From the NCBI GenBank assembly GCA_022561525.1, contig JADFRB010000173.1, positions 1-5,381 on the forward strand: a DNA stretch of 5,381 bases, in the 5' to 3' direction. Each line of letters opens with the position of its first letter. Position 1 is the first letter of the stretch. Positions 5,182 through 5,381 of this stretch are shown here, piece by piece. The position numbers and the translations under genes were made by a program. The DNA is from Nitrospinota bacterium (GTDB lineage Bacteria > Nitrospirota > Nitrospiria > Nitrospirales > UBA8639). The notes below the pieces were generated by a model, which was not told the origin of the DNA, did not search any database, and saw only the letters and a list, made by a program, of their open reading frames with translations.

Positions 5182-5250
5182 AGAAATTCCAAATTGAAAG
5201 CTTTTCCACCATGATAGACCATCACCATACTACAACGAGTGAGAGATTCT

Positions 5251-5283
5251 ACCCCACCTTCGCCTCCCCTTACAAAGGGGAGG
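5251..5283. repeat. CCCCT/AGGGG hairpin repeat, copy B (inverted)
   Basis: CCTCCCCTT (5263-5271) pairs perfectly with AAGGGGAGG (5275-5283) around ACA. Read on the minus strand, the stem is followed by a G-rich tail ending GGGGTAGAA, matching the tail of copy A. Copies A and B are therefore inverted relative to each other, with about 65 bp of non-repeat DNA between them. Confidence 0.75.
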
Positions 5284-5300
5284 AATAACTTGTGGGCTAT

Positions 5301-5328
5301 TTTATAGCCAAAGCCGAATTAATGAAAA
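5301..5328 (-). promoter_or_regulatory. Weak sigma-70-like promoter candidate, minus strand
   Basis: TATAAA (5301-5306) and TTTTCA (5323-5328) are 16 bp apart on the minus strand. Use for the MoaD/ThiS-like gene would give a leader of about 185 nt containing repeat hairpins A and B. It also overlaps a small inverted repeat (GGCTAT 5295-5300 / ATAGCC 5304-5309). It is a visual match only. Confidence 0.2.
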
Positions 5329-5329
5329 T

Positions 5330-5356
5330 CCCCCTAACCCCCTTTTCCAAAGGGGG
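5330..5356. repeat. CCCCT/AGGGG hairpin repeat, copy C
   Basis: CCCCCTTT (5338-5345) pairs perfectly with AAAGGGGG (5349-5356) around TCC, preceded by CCCCCTAA. It has the same orientation as copy B and the same stem-plus-tail plan as copy A reversed. Confidence 0.8.
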
Positions 5357-5359
5357 AAC

Positions 5360-5375
5360 CGAGGTGGTCACCTCG
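5360..5375. other. Near-perfect 16-bp palindrome at the right edge
   Basis: CGAGGTG (5360-5366) and CACCTCG (5369-5375) flank GT. It could be an operator-like site or the end of repeat copy C. Neighbouring sequence is cut off, so its role is open. Confidence 0.35.
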
Positions 5376-5381
5376 TAGAAA

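Noticed and set aside
4940..5197. Plus-strand open frame of 85 codons
   Set aside because: It is antisense to the MoaD/ThiS-like gene, which has a strong ribosome site and a recognisable fold signature, and its end lies in a repeat hairpin.
5149..5356. Possible CRISPR array from recurring CCCCT/AGGGG units
   Set aside because: Only three copies, in different orientations, with unequal spacing and imperfect identity; they are self-complementary hairpin repeats, not direct repeats with uniform spacers.

Overview
The window comes from a bacterial chromosome of roughly balanced base composition. It most resembles a nitrite-oxidising Nitrospira-type bacterium, probably one of the lower-GC (marine) lineages. 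This rests on a nitrite transporter next to a ferredoxin-type assimilatory nitrite reductase, plus many short palindromic repeat families of the kind that litter such genomes. The taxonomic call is inference from gene content; no rRNA or other phylogenetic marker is present.

Layout. (1) 3-2380, plus strand: the 3' part of a formate/nitrite transporter (FNT) gene, overlapping by ATGA with a complete nirA-type nitrite reductase. Together they form an operon for nitrite uptake and six-electron reduction to ammonium. (2) 2389-3333, minus strand: a calcineurin-like metallophosphoesterase, convergent with nirA and only 8 bp from it. (3) 3334-3531: a divergent intergenic region with weak promoter-like sequences. 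(4) 3532-3954, plus: an acidic 140-residue protein I do not recognise. (5) 3963-4512: two inverted copies of a ~52-bp palindromic sequence that bracket a small minus-strand DUF3565 gene with a TTG start (4092-4298). The right copy is the end of a larger nested-hairpin repeat. (6) 4513-4830: gene-free, built largely of palindromes, ending in a 121-bp MITE-like inverted-repeat element. (7) 4831-5109, minus: a MoaD/ThiS-like beta-grasp protein that lacks the usual C-terminal Gly-Gly. Its stop codon touches the MITE-like element. (8) 5110-5381: gene-free, with three copies of a CCCCT/AGGGG hairpin repeat in both orientations.

The first two genes clearly work together. The others are single-gene units separated by palindromic repeats, with no evidence of a shared pathway. 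I found no convincing new multigene system. The most interesting material is the dense repeat landscape from 3963 to 5381 and how it meets the ends of the two small genes. A second point is an abrupt loss of transporter-like sequence at the left edge of the window, which may mark a rearrangement or an assembly chimera.
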